From Tenacibaculum larymnensis (GTDB lineage: Bacteria > Bacteroidota > Bacteroidia > Flavobacteriales > Flavobacteriaceae), in NCBI RefSeq assembly GCF_028829235.1, contig NZ_JAIWJY010000017.1, forward strand, positions 1-38,511: a DNA stretch of 38,511 nucleotides. The letters are read 5' to 3'. This document shows positions 27,845-36,066 of the stretch, one piece after another (position 1 is the first letter of the stretch; each line of letters begins with the position of its first letter). A program made the translations under genes and the position numbers. The notes under the pieces are model-generated. The model did no database searches. It saw nothing but the letters and a program-made list of their open reading frames with translations, and was not told the DNA's origin.

Positions 27845-27852
27845 CAAAAGTA
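27845..27852 (-). promoter_or_regulatory. Candidate -7 box for the receptor operon
   Basis: TACTTTTG on the minus strand fits TAnnTTTG exactly. It lies 6 bases before the GTG start and directly downstream of the terC terminator. The mRNA would be nearly leaderless. Confidence 0.45.
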
Positions 27853-27860
27853 TAAAAAAT

Positions 27861-27891
27861 AAAACCTAATAGAAATTTACTATTAGGTTTT
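27861..27891. terminator. Bidirectional terminator after terC
   Basis: A perfect 12-bp stem (AAAACCTAATAG 27861-27872, CTATTAGGTTTT 27880-27891) with a 7-base loop and T-rich sequence on both exits. It separates the purB-terC operon from the receptor operon. Confidence 0.8.
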
Positions 27892-27916
27892 ATTTTTTTA
27901 TAGTCTTAATATTTTC

Positions 27917-28696
27917 TTAATGCTTTTTTGAGTTGCCTCTCATTTTCATATTTAGCATCTCTACTACTAAAGAAAAAGTAATGGCAAAGTATAAATAAGC
28001 TTTAGGAATACTTCCTATTTCCTCTCCAAAAAGAGTAGCGTGAGATAAGTGAGCACCTTCAGCAATAAGCATAAACCCAATTAAGATTAAGAAAGACAAG
28101 CCTAACATTTGAATAGTTGGGTGCTTACTAACAAATTTCCCTACAGGGTTTGCAAATAACATCATAATAACCATAGATAATACTACAGAGGTAATCATAA
28201 TTATCATAGCTCCTTCAATACCATTGGTCATTCCTACGGCCGTTAAAATAGAATCAAAAGAGAAAACGATGTTAATTAACGTAATTTGTATAATAGCTTG
28301 TGTTAATGTATAGCCTTTTTTAGGTTTACCATCAGTTTCGTCTTCAAGATGTCCTTCTACTTTATGGTGAATTTCTTTAGTGCTCTTATATAAAAGGAAT
28401 ATACCACCAGCAAATAAAATTAATGCTTGACCTGTAACTCCTGCATTAAGCCAAGATAAATCAATATTAAAAAAAGGAGAATTCATAGCAATAAGCAACG
28501 AAATACCAAAAAGTAAAGCAATACGAAGTATCATGGCTAAGAATAGCCCAATATTAGTAGCTTTTTTTTGTTGATTTTCAGGTAGCTTATTTGCCGCTAT
28601 TGAAATAAAAATAATGTTGTCAATACCTAATACAATTTCTAAAAATGTTAAGGTAACAAGTGCACCCCACGTATCAGGTTGTAAGAAAATTTCCAT
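27917..28696 (-). CDS. TerC family integral membrane protein
   Basis: 259 residues with about seven TM helices. Family motifs are LTFLEIVLGIDNIIFISI (TM1, with the conserved acidic pair) and TLINIVFSFDSILTAVGM in a central helix; both are repeats of the D-N/S-I metal-site motif. VGKFVSKHPTIQMLGLSFLILIGFML and a final helix with FSLVVEMLNMKMR follow. TerC/Alx proteins export or handle Mn2+ and have been linked to metalation of exported enzymes; which applies here is unknown. A cytoplasmic loop (~105-128) carries His/Glu/Asp residues. It is the third gene of a purB-lipoprotein-terC unit, 3 bp after the lipoprotein gene, and ends at a strong hairpin. Confidence 0.92.
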   Translation of the reverse strand: MEIFLQPDTWGALVTLTFLEIVLGIDNIIFISIAANKLPENQQKKATNIGLFLAMILRIALLFGISLLIAMNSPFFNIDLSWLNAGVTGQALILFAGGIFLLYKSTKEIHHKVEGHLEDETDGKPKKGYTLTQAIIQITLINIVFSFDSILTAVGMTNGIEGAMIIMITSVVLSMVIMMLFANPVGKFVSKHPTIQMLGLSFLILIGFMLIAEGAHLSHATLFGEEIGSIPKAYLYFAITFSLVVEMLNMKMRGNSKKH

Positions 28697-28699
28697 AGT

Positions 28700-29116
28700 T
28701 TATTTTACTTTATATACAGTTCCTTTTTGCTTAAAGTTAGAATAGCCAATTTTTGCGGTAAAACTATAAGAACTGTCAGTTACTTTAGTTATTTGAACAA
28801 ATATAGGATCTTTATCTAAATCAGTTTTCGGACTTTTCATTTGCAAAGTGTATGCAAAATTATTTTTCCATTTGATGTAGAGTGTATCTATATGTTTTAT
28901 TTCTTTTTCAGTAACTAAACTGTCAGTTGAAATACTTACTTTTTTAGTATATTCTTCTATTTGTAAACTGTCTTTTCTTACAATTGTTGTTTTTCCGTAG
29001 TTATCACCAGCAGGAATTTCAAACGTTCCGTGAACAAAACGTGTTGGATCTCCTTTTTTTTCTGGAGCACACGAAATAGCTAAAAATAAAACTAAAAAAG
29101 TAAGTAAATATCTCAT
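28700..29116 (-). CDS. Small lipoprotein of unknown function
   Basis: 138 residues. Lipoprotein signal MRYLLTFLVLFLAISC with Cys16, then a beta-rich domain: FVHGTFEIPAGDNYGKTTIVRKDSLQIEEY, HIDTLYIKWKNNFAYTLQM, VQITKVTDSSYSFTAKIG. Its ATG shares one base with the purB stop (TAATG), so translation is coupled. I recall homologues in this position in Flavobacteriaceae being labelled topoisomerase-related, but nothing in the sequence supports that: it is a small secreted lipoprotein. A lipocalin-like barrel is possible. Confidence 0.75.
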   Translation of the reverse strand: MRYLLTFLVLFLAISCAPEKKGDPTRFVHGTFEIPAGDNYGKTTIVRKDSLQIEEYTKKVSISTDSLVTEKEIKHIDTLYIKWKNNFAYTLQMKSPKTDLDKDPIFVQITKVTDSSYSFTAKIGYSNFKQKGTVYKVK

Positions 29117-30459
29117 TATATACCTGTGTAATTAGATGGTGTAATTTGTTTTAATTCATTCTTAATCGCATCAGAAACTTCTAAAGTATCAATGAAGTTA
29201 GCGATAGAATCTTTGTTGATTTTTTCGTTGGTACGTGTTAATCCTTTTAACGCTTCGTATGGATTAGGATACGCTTCACGACGTAAAATAGTTTGAATAG
29301 CCTCAGCAACTACTGCCCAGTTATTTTCTAAATCTTCAGCAAATTTAGCTTCGTTTAATAATAACTTGTTCAATCCTTTTAACGTAGAAGCAAAACCAAT
29401 TAAGGTATGTCCAAAAGGAACTCCAACGTTACGTAATACTGTACTATCCGTTAAATCACGTTGTAATCTTGAAACTGGTAACTTAGCAGATAAATGCTCG
29501 AAAATAGCATTGGCAATACCTAAGTTTCCTTCAGAGTTTTCAAAATCAATAGGATTTACTTTATGAGGCATTGCAGATGAACCAACTTCACCTTTTTTAA
29601 TTTTTTGTTTAAAGTAGTCATTAGAAACATACGTCCAAACATCGCGATCTAAATCAATTAAAATCGTATTTACACGTTTTAATCCGTCATATAAAGCTGC
29701 CATGTGATCGTAGTGCTCAATTTGCGTAGTAGGGAAGGAGTGGTGTAAACCTAACACTTCTTCAACGAAATGAGTACCGAAGTTTTTCCAGTCGATATCT
29801 GGATACGCTACTTTGTGTGCATTGTAATTACCTGTAGCTCCACCAAACTTCGCAGCATGTGGTGTATGTTGTATGTGAATAACTTGATTGTTAATACGCT
29901 CTACAAATACAAAAAACTCTTTTCCTAAACGAGTAGGAGAGGCTGGTTGCCCGTGAGTTCTTGCTAACATTGGTACGTTTTCCCATTCTTCAGATAAATC
30001 AGCTAATTTGCAAACTAAAGTATCTAAAGTAGGGTAGTATACTTCTTCCATAGCATCTTTAATAGATAATGGAATAGCAGTGTTGTTAATATCTTGAGAC
30101 GTTAATCCGAAGTGGATAAACTCCTTATACTTATTCAAGTTTAGCTTGTCAAACTTTTCTTTAATAAAGTACTCAACAGCTTTTACATCGTGATTGGTAA
30201 CGCTTTCAATTTCTTTGATTTTTTGTGCATCTTCAGCAGAAAAGTCTTCATAAATTTTACGTAAATCAGCGTATAAATCTTTGTTGAAATCGGCTAACTG
30301 AGGTAATGGAATTTCACATAAAGCAATGAAATATTCAATTTCTACCTTTACACGATATTTTATTAAAGCTTCTTCTGAAAAATAGTTCGCTAAGCTTGCT
30401 ACTTTGTTACGGTATCTACCATCAATAGGAGAGATGGCGTTTAATTCTGTTAAGTTCAT
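29116..30459 (-). CDS. purB: Adenylosuccinate lyase
   Basis: 447 residues from the ATG at 30459; the open frame extends nine codons further upstream but into the promoter region. It opens ELNAISPIDGRYRNKV, as PurB proteins do. Catalytic elements: TNHDVKAVEYFIKE, HFGLTSQDINNTA, ARTHGQPASPTRLGKE, and the superfamily signature GSSAMPHKVNPIDFENSEGN with the flexible-loop serines. PurB acts twice in purine synthesis: it cleaves SAICAR to AICAR plus fumarate and adenylosuccinate to AMP plus fumarate. It heads an operon with a lipoprotein and TerC. A TATTTTTG box lies 24 bp upstream. Confidence 0.96.
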   Translation of the reverse strand: MNLTELNAISPIDGRYRNKVASLANYFSEEALIKYRVKVEIEYFIALCEIPLPQLADFNKDLYADLRKIYEDFSAEDAQKIKEIESVTNHDVKAVEYFIKEKFDKLNLNKYKEFIHFGLTSQDINNTAIPLSIKDAMEEVYYPTLDTLVCKLADLSEEWENVPMLARTHGQPASPTRLGKEFFVFVERINNQVIHIQHTPHAAKFGGATGNYNAHKVAYPDIDWKNFGTHFVEEVLGLHHSFPTTQIEHYDHMAALYDGLKRVNTILIDLDRDVWTYVSNDYFKQKIKKGEVGSSAMPHKVNPIDFENSEGNLGIANAIFEHLSAKLPVSRLQRDLTDSTVLRNVGVPFGHTLIGFASTLKGLNKLLLNEAKFAEDLENNWAVVAEAIQTILRREAYPNPYEALKGLTRTNEKINKDSIANFIDTLEVSDAIKNELKQITPSNYTGI

Positions 30460-30483
30460 GTTTTGTTGTTGTGTTGAAAGGCA

Positions 30484-30491
30484 CAAAAATA
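30484..30491 (-). promoter_or_regulatory. Candidate purB -7 box
   Basis: TATTTTTG on the minus strand matches TAnnTTTG and ends 24 bases before the purB ATG. The -33 region has no clear TTG. Confidence 0.45.
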
Positions 30492-30623
30492 GAAAATACT
30501 TCCCTTTTTTTAGAGATAAACTACAGGAATTTTAGTACTAAATAAAAGCAATCTTATTTAGGGACAAAGAAGTATATAGAATTTTGTTTGAAATAATTGA
30601 ACTAAAACCCTTTTTAGAAAAAT

Positions 30624-30653
30624 ATTGCCGTTTTCAAATAAGAAAACGGCAAT
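30624..30653 (-). terminator. Terminator after the small membrane protein gene
   Basis: A perfect 12-bp stem (ATTGCCGTTTTC 30624-30635, GAAAACGGCAAT 30642-30653), followed on the minus strand by ATTTTTCT. The 30487-30623 stretch holds no other gene that I can support. Confidence 0.85.
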
Positions 30654-30679
30654 GTTGATGATATATAAATTATGTATTA

Positions 30680-31234
30680 TTATAGGCTCTTTAAACGAAA
30701 AAATATTTCTTTTTGATAAATTATTAATTGAATACCTAATGCCATGACTATTTGCCAAATTGTGTAATGTCTTAACTTTATGTCTTTTAAGAGTGTTGTA
30801 ATTTTTGAATCTGGTAAAATAAAAAACAATGTAGATACAAATACTAATATTATAATTACGCCTAAAATTATATTTCTTGTTATTATTGATTTTTTCGGAT
30901 AATTAAAAATATAACTATAAGAGAAAAATACCAGTAATGGTCCTATTACAAAAGCAGCTATCTCTATTGAAATAAAACTCGATAAATCCTCACCTAAAAG
31001 AGGTTTTAATATAGTGCTTAGTAAAGGAAAGCTTATATAAGCCAATAAAAAACAGACAAATGAAATAATTATAGTAAAAAATAAACCTAAGTATGGGTTG
31101 AACTTATAATTTTTCCAATTTATCAATCCAAGAACCAAACCAAATGATATTGGATAGTATTCTATAGAGATTTGAGTCGTAACTATTATTAAAGTACATA
31201 TAATAGATGGTAATATTATTTTAAAAAAAATCAT
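30680..31234 (-). CDS. Small multi-pass membrane protein of unknown function
   Basis: 184 residues with about five hydrophobic helices: IILPSIICTLIIVTTQI, GLFFTIIISFVCFLLAYISF, AAFVIGPLLVFFSYSYIF, IILGVIIILVFVSTLFFIL and IWQIVMALGIQLIIY. The C-terminal tail is basic (KEIFFRLKSL). Its ATG is 3 bp after the stop codon of a broken upstream gene on the same strand, so it was probably the second gene of a pair. Membrane proteins in this position often act as immunity partners of secreted toxins, but nothing in this sequence identifies it as one. No family recognised. Confidence 0.6.
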   Translation of the reverse strand: MIFFKIILPSIICTLIIVTTQISIEYYPISFGLVLGLINWKNYKFNPYLGLFFTIIISFVCFLLAYISFPLLSTILKPLLGEDLSSFISIEIAAFVIGPLLVFFSYSYIFNYPKKSIITRNIILGVIIILVFVSTLFFILPDSKITTLLKDIKLRHYTIWQIVMALGIQLIIYQKEIFFRLKSL

Positions 31235-31237
31235 TTT

Positions 31238-31545
31238 TTATTTACAATTAATTTGATTAATAGTTTCATTACTTTCCAATAACTCTTTTAATTTTGTTTT
31301 ATCAAAACGAATGGCTGTTTTTGGTACTACAGTTACAATACCTCCGTTTGCATTTACCCATGTTTTAATTTGTTCTTGTAAATTGGACTATGTCGCTTCA
31401 CCAATATTATAGTATGTATCTTCAGAACATTCCGAATTATCTTCACTAAATCTAATAATTCCTGAAACTCTGGCAATATCAACCGCTCTTGCATAAAGTT
31501 CTAAATTTCCTTTTTGATTAGTTAAATAACCCCACTGTCGATTTC
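31238..31545 (-). pseudogene. Broken gene: in-frame stop and missing 5' end
   Basis: The minus strand reads like a real protein C terminus: GNRQWGYLTNQKGNLELYAR, AVDIARVSGIIRFSEDNSEC, SEDTYYNIGEAT, then a TAG (31390-31388), then SNLQEQIKTWVNANGGIV and KTAIRFDKTKLKELLESNET, to a TAA at 31240-31238. No start codon or N-terminal domain precedes it; good coding character ends at about 31545, where two small palindromes and unrelated sequence begin. It therefore looks like the C-terminal ~100 residues of a lost larger gene, later hit by a nonsense mutation. Its position just before a small membrane protein resembles a toxin C terminus with its immunity gene, but I do not recognise the domain and offer that only as a possibility. 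Confidence 0.6.
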
Positions 31546-31778
31546 CTGAAAACAGGCTTTTTTTGCAGCAAAAAAGAAGTGGCAGAGCGTTTCTGGAAAT
31601 TTTCTCAGGAGATTTTCTAGTCGCATACGAAAACTATGGAAGCTATGCTGGATACCCTCTTTCAAAGAATATCCCAAGTGGAAAATGACCACAGGAGGAA
31701 TTTGAAGAGAATTTTGATTTCGGAACACCCAACTTTTTTTACTCTAGACAAGGAATTAGGACAAATGTAAACAGTAAG
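31545..31778. other. Unassigned segment, probably a decayed coding remnant
   Basis: The segment opens with two adjacent palindromes: CCTGAAAACAGG (31545-31556) and a near-perfect T-rich/A-rich hairpin around GCAGC (31556-31576). On the plus strand a frame ending at TAA 31768-31770 reads KKEVAERFWKFSQEIF, a stop, then HTKTMEAMLDTLFQRIS and NLKRILISEHPTFFTLDKEL. It has plausible helical protein character but is interrupted. On the minus strand a 68-codon frame is also open but lacks coding character. I do not recognise the source; an old insertion-sequence or mobile-gene remnant is possible. Confidence 0.35.
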
Positions 31779-31811
31779 AACCCCTATCATAAAGAAATGA
31801 TAAGGGTTTTT
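31779..31811. terminator. Terminator-like hairpin below the lipoprotein gene
   Basis: AACCCCTATCAT (31779-31790) pairs with ATGATAAGGGTT (31797-31808). As minus-strand RNA it pairs fully with one G-U. On the plus strand it has one C-A mismatch but is followed by a T-run. Confidence 0.6.
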
Positions 31812-31834
31812 GTGCTTATAATAATTAAACTTGC

Positions 31835-32485
31835 TTAAGAAACAGATAACCTTTTTTCGCACTTTATTTTCCAATGGTAATTTTCCTTTTCTAAGTATAC
31901 TAAAATTGAAACACCGTCTAAACTACCTTTACTCATCCCTACAAACACAATAGCTTTGTCAAAATTATCATTAAAAGCTATCCTTGAAAAACTTAACAAC
32001 AAGTCCATTTTATCAAAACCTTTCGATGGTAATTTTCTAAATTCCTTTTTGTATTGTATTAATGTATCTTTATCATAAACAGTAACTCTTGATATATCTA
32101 GCTTTCTACTTTCTCTCAGGTCATTAAATTTTTCAAGTAACTTATTATTAACTACATCACATTTACCTCTAAAACTATATCTCTCTTTTACGCCAAATAA
32201 ACTATCAATTATAGCAATAGTTTTCTTTTTAGTTAATTGTTTATAGTGATATTTATATGCTCCTACGCTATCTTGGCATGTCATTGCTCTAACATTATAG
32301 CTTTTAGTATTTGGCAATGGAGGTATATAAAGAACTGGAGGCATAACTAAAAAACCTTTAGCATCCTCAGTCAAAAAAGTAATAATTTGATAGGTGTTTT
32401 CTTCTTCGTAATTTCTTGTTTTCATTTTTTTACAAGATGAAAAAGTCAGAAGGAAAAATACGGTTAAAATAGATGTTGTTTTCAT
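31835..32485 (-). CDS. Lipoprotein of unknown function, last gene of a secreted three-gene operon
   Basis: 216 residues from the ATG at 32485; the longer frame starts nine codons earlier, within the upstream stop region, and would disrupt the signal. Lipobox: TSILTVFFLLTFSSCKK. The mature part has GFLVMPPVLYIPPLPNTKSY (proline-rich), two widely spaced cysteines (MTCQDS, GKCDVV) and a C-terminal beta-rich segment: DKAIVFVGMSKGSLDGVSILVYLEKENYHWKIKCEKR. It starts 7 bp after the metallopeptidase-like gene's stop codon, so they are very likely co-transcribed. No family recognised. A partner, chaperone or inhibitor of the secreted peptidase is one possibility. Confidence 0.65.
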   Translation of the reverse strand: MKTTSILTVFFLLTFSSCKKMKTRNYEEENTYQIITFLTEDAKGFLVMPPVLYIPPLPNTKSYNVRAMTCQDSVGAYKYHYKQLTKKKTIAIIDSLFGVKERYSFRGKCDVVNNKLLEKFNDLRESRKLDISRVTVYDKDTLIQYKKEFRKLPSKGFDKMDLLLSFSRIAFNDNFDKAIVFVGMSKGSLDGVSILVYLEKENYHWKIKCEKRLSVS

Positions 32486-32492
32486 AATATTT

Positions 32493-34619
32493 TTAGTTAC
32501 AGTTTTTATCAAAGATTTTACTATTGAAAGGACTTGTTGAATTTATTAAGGTTTGTTTTTGAGTAAAACCAGTGTCGTCTAATTTAATATAATTACCATT
32601 ACTATCAAGATATTTATTTAGTCCGTAAGGTCTAAGACCATCCCAAGCAAAAGCCCAGTAGTACTCTAAAGGGTACCTCTTACCATCCAACTCCCTTATA
32701 GCTTCGGCAATTGGTCTTACATATTTATCTGCCATATGTTCATGTTGTACCGTAGCATCTAGAAATCTCGGATTAACTTTTCCTTTAAGCTGAAAGTAAT
32801 GATACATTAAGTTTGACCTATCATTAACATCTATTCCTTTATTTCTTTCATGTACATACTTATAAAGTTCAGCATGGATGCCCTCGTGTAATAAAGCTGC
32901 TGCGAAACCTAAATGAGTGTTATTTAGACCAGATACTTTTATTTCGATTATTCCGAGATCAATAAAGTCATCATTAGTACAAGCTTCACCACTATTACAC
33001 GCTCCATAAGTTATTATTAAATCATAGGCGCTATTTTCAAACTGTTTTATAGTACCATTATATAAATCTAAAGCTTTTAATTTTTTAAAAATGCACTTAG
33101 CAGTACCTATCAATTCATTTATAATCCTTTTTTCAAAATCAACTTCTCCGCCATTCATTAAAGCCTCAACAGCCTTTCCAGAAAAGCTTTTAGCCTCTGG
33201 ACTAACTATTCCATTAATTTTATTAGCATCTACAAAAATACGTATTTCAGTTGCTTCAGGTATGTTATCGTACAACCAATCTTTTTGGTTTTTGTCTGTA
33301 ATACCCAGTTCTTTGATTAAAGCTACAACTTTAGCACCTTCAGCAAGCTCAGTTCTAATATCCCATTGCGCTAGTTGTTGATGGTGGTCTGGTGGAAAAC
33401 TTAATTCTCCTGGTATTGGAGGAGGCATGTCAGCATCTTTTTGTTTAGCTTCATTTATCTCTTTCACAAATTCATCCCCTTTACTAGGATTGTCATTTAA
33501 CCATTGTAATTGGTTTTTATCTGTTATTTTGAGTAATGACACTAAGTAATCTATTGTAAATGTAGCATTCATAGAAGTGCTACTAATAAGCCTGCTAAGT
33601 TCTTTTTGTTTTAGTTGTTGATGCTTATTTTTTGCTGCTTTAGTGGCAAAAAGACTACGGTCATAATCTCTATTCCAAATGATTTCCCAATAGTTAGGAT
33701 GAAACAATGACATTTCACTTTCTTTATTCGCATTGATATAGTTTTCTACATAGGTTGCAGTTACAGTATTGGCAGTGTTTATATATTTTTTAAATAGTCT
33801 AAGCTCTTCCTCTGTTGGAGGTACAGGACTTGTTTTGGTTATCTGTTCATAATGAATAATAAACTGCATGAAGTCTAACTTATCCCATGTGCCTAAATTT
33901 CCATAGTAGTTATTCTTTGTTTTTAAAACCTTATTATTAAAAGGAATCCCTAATATTTTTATGATATGACGACCTTCAAACTCTTTCCATGCATTGTCTA
34001 CAAATTGATTTAAGAGATTATTATATGCTGCGGTTACAGCGGCAGTGCTTTTTAAATTTTTTAAAGGAGTACCGTTTACTTCAAAATCAGGATATAGTGG
34101 TTTGTTAGTGTTACCTGCCTTAATTTCGGCTTCTCTTATTTTTAACGCTTTTAAGCCTTTAATGTGTACCTTTTTTTTAAAGGCTCTTCTAATTCGGTCT
34201 GAGTTTTTAGTACTTACAATTGGGGCAACATTAATCGTCATGTTTTTTGATTCAAAGTCTATAAAAGCATAGTCTTTAGCTTCGTTAAATGAAGAGAACT
34301 GCTTATGGTACTTGTTTTCTAAAAAATTTTCTATAACTATTTTTTGTCGCTTATACCATTCCCTTAGTTTTTTATCTGCGGCTCTTCTAATATAGGTTTC
34401 ATTCATTACAGCAGCATCAAAAGAGTTACTCCAGTTAAAGTTTAAATCAGGGACTTCACAACCACTACATCTACCAGCTAAAACGGATTGTAAATCGCTA
34501 TAAGTTCCACCTGAGTTCATTAAAAACTCATCATTATTTACTGTTGGTAAAGTCTGTGCCTGTAAGCTAATACTAAATACTACAGTGAGTAGTAAAAATT
34601 GTATATATATTCTTTTCAT
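32493..34619 (-). CDS. Secreted protein with C-terminal HEGIH zinc-metallopeptidase-like domain
   Basis: 708 residues. A signal peptide (KRIYIQFLLLTVVFSISLQA) is followed by a helical N-terminal region of no recognised family (~60-350). Two related segments follow about 75 residues apart: ITDKNQLQWLNDNPSKGDEF (from ~362) and ITDKNQKDWLYDNIPEATEI (from ~437). The C-terminal domain (~500-708) contains AALLHEGIHAELYKYV, a canonical HExxH zinc motif (His578, Glu579, His582). VQHEHMADKYVRPI about 45 residues later could supply a third ligand. A lone CSGC-like CSGCEV lies near residue 51. It has no T9SS sorting domain of its own; the gene 19 bp upstream does. Peptidase activity is inferred from the motif only; it could equally be a toxin-type effector domain. 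Confidence 0.7.
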   Translation of the reverse strand: MKRIYIQFLLLTVVFSISLQAQTLPTVNNDEFLMNSGGTYSDLQSVLAGRCSGCEVPDLNFNWSNSFDAAVMNETYIRRAADKKLREWYKRQKIVIENFLENKYHKQFSSFNEAKDYAFIDFESKNMTINVAPIVSTKNSDRIRRAFKKKVHIKGLKALKIREAEIKAGNTNKPLYPDFEVNGTPLKNLKSTAAVTAAYNNLLNQFVDNAWKEFEGRHIIKILGIPFNNKVLKTKNNYYGNLGTWDKLDFMQFIIHYEQITKTSPVPPTEEELRLFKKYINTANTVTATYVENYINANKESEMSLFHPNYWEIIWNRDYDRSLFATKAAKNKHQQLKQKELSRLISSTSMNATFTIDYLVSLLKITDKNQLQWLNDNPSKGDEFVKEINEAKQKDADMPPPIPGELSFPPDHHQQLAQWDIRTELAEGAKVVALIKELGITDKNQKDWLYDNIPEATEIRIFVDANKINGIVSPEAKSFSGKAVEALMNGGEVDFEKRIINELIGTAKCIFKKLKALDLYNGTIKQFENSAYDLIITYGACNSGEACTNDDFIDLGIIEIKVSGLNNTHLGFAAALLHEGIHAELYKYVHERNKGIDVNDRSNLMYHYFQLKGKVNPRFLDATVQHEHMADKYVRPIAEAIRELDGKRYPLEYYWAFAWDGLRPYGLNKYLDSNGNYIKLDDTGFTQKQTLINSTSPFNSKIFDKNCN

Positions 34620-34638
34620 TTGTGTGTTTTTCTAGCAA

Positions 34639-36066
34639 TTATTTTTTGATGATAATTCTTGTTTTTCTTTCTTGCCCAACTAATATGGTTACTACATATA
34701 TTCCTTTTGGTAAATCCATTCCCTCAACATAATATTGGTAGCTACCTGTTTCTTGACTAGCTAAAGGTTTTATTACTTTTTCTCGTAATCCATTCATATT
34801 GGTGATGGTAACCTTTGTATTTGCTGGCTGTGCTAATGAATACGATACAATTACATCTTTTTCAAAAGGATTAGGGTATAGCTTTATAAAACTATCTTCT
34901 TGCTTTGAAAGCGCAGCCAAAGCTTCTTCTGAAAGCTCTTCTTCTGAGTTTTCTAATTTCTTTTTCTTTTTTAAGACAAAACGAATAGGTGCTCCTGATT
35001 CTTTCCAAGCACTCACATAAGTCTCTAAGTTTCCTGTTAAGTAGGTTTCAGAATTAAACTGTTTGATAGAAACATCAGAAGAAAGTAATTGATGTTCTAA
35101 AACAGAAGGAATGTTTTGACTAAATGAATTATGTGGTAATTCAACAGTAAAATCGTTAAAGTAAAGGCTGTTATCTAATTTAGTAAAGTCTACATTTTGT
35201 TTTTTATCAGCAATGGTCGTAGTGATATGTAATACATCACTTTCTTTATCGTACTTTGCTATAATTTTAAAAGGTATTTTGTTTTCTATATGAGTTGCTG
35301 ACCAATCAAAAAATAATAAATCGCCTTCCCACACTCCGTTAAGTTGTTGTTTGGTAACTTCTGCTGATGTAGCTGTCTCTTCTTCATTTATAACATGCTT
35401 AATTTCCTCTACATTTATTACTTCTGAGTTTTTAGAAGCTTCACTTATGTTAGCTCCTTTTACTGTATCGAAATTGGTTTTTAATAACTCATTTGCTTTG
35501 GCTACATTTTTATCTACTCCATAACCATGGTAGTAACAAATCCCTAACCAATATTTTGCCATAGGATAGTCGCTCTTTTCAAACCAACTAACTGCTTTGG
35601 TATAGTCTTGCTGTATGTTTCCAAAACCTTTTAAATATAGGTAGCCTAATAAATAAGCAGCTTTGGTATTCCCTAGTTCAAATCCTTTTTCAAACCATTT
35701 TCTCGCTTTGTTGTAGTTAAGGTTACATCCTCTACCATACTTATATAATATTCCTAAATCAGTAGCGGCAATAGCATTGTCTTGTTTAGCAGCAGCTTTA
35801 ATTAGCTTAAAAGCTTTTGTGTAACTTTCTTCTGTGGCTTCCTCTAGTAAAACACGTCCCATCATGAGTTGTGCCACGGGATTTTCAGTCTCTACACAAG
35901 GGGTTAGGTATTCAATAGCTTTTTGTTTGTCTTTTTTAAAAAACTCATTTCCTTCTAAATGGTAATAAGCTCTGTTAATGTTGAAATCGCAATCAACTTC
36001 TTTTTCTTGTGCATTGAGTGCTGATGTAAATAAAGCAATCAATACAATAATCCTAGTAATTTTCAT
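34639..36066 (-). CDS. Sel1-repeat protein with T9SS type A sorting domain
   Basis: 475 residues. Signal peptide (KITRIIVLIALFTSALNAQ), then Sel1/TPR-like repeats (~25-190): PVAQLMMGRVLLEEA, NAIAATDLGILYKYGRGCN, TKAAYLLGYLYLKGFGNI, PMAKYWLGICYYHGYGVD. The middle (~240-385) is a beta domain (GVWEGDLLFFDWSATHIE, FKIIAKYDKESDVLHITTTI) resembling extracellular ligand-binding modules. The C-terminal ~75 residues (FIKLYPNPFEKDVIVSYSL, VTITNMNG, LPKGIYVVTILVGQERKTRIIIKK) are the Por/T9SS type A secretion signal. It should be exported to the surface. It heads an operon with the metallopeptidase-like gene and a lipoprotein; Sel1 repeats usually mediate protein contacts. Confidence 0.88.
   Translation of the reverse strand: MKITRIIVLIALFTSALNAQEKEVDCDFNINRAYYHLEGNEFFKKDKQKAIEYLTPCVETENPVAQLMMGRVLLEEATEESYTKAFKLIKAAAKQDNAIAATDLGILYKYGRGCNLNYNKARKWFEKGFELGNTKAAYLLGYLYLKGFGNIQQDYTKAVSWFEKSDYPMAKYWLGICYYHGYGVDKNVAKANELLKTNFDTVKGANISEASKNSEVINVEEIKHVINEEETATSAEVTKQQLNGVWEGDLLFFDWSATHIENKIPFKIIAKYDKESDVLHITTTIADKKQNVDFTKLDNSLYFNDFTVELPHNSFSQNIPSVLEHQLLSSDVSIKQFNSETYLTGNLETYVSAWKESGAPIRFVLKKKKKLENSEEELSEEALAALSKQEDSFIKLYPNPFEKDVIVSYSLAQPANTKVTITNMNGLREKVIKPLASQETGSYQYYVEGMDLPKGIYVVTILVGQERKTRIIIKK

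Noticed and set aside
30558..30758. 66-codon minus-strand frame after the membrane protein
   Set aside because: It overlaps the membrane protein's 3' end and the terminator hairpin and has no coding character.
31522..31728. 68-codon minus-strand frame
   Set aside because: It spans the junction of the broken gene and the alien fragment in a different frame; no coding character or start context.
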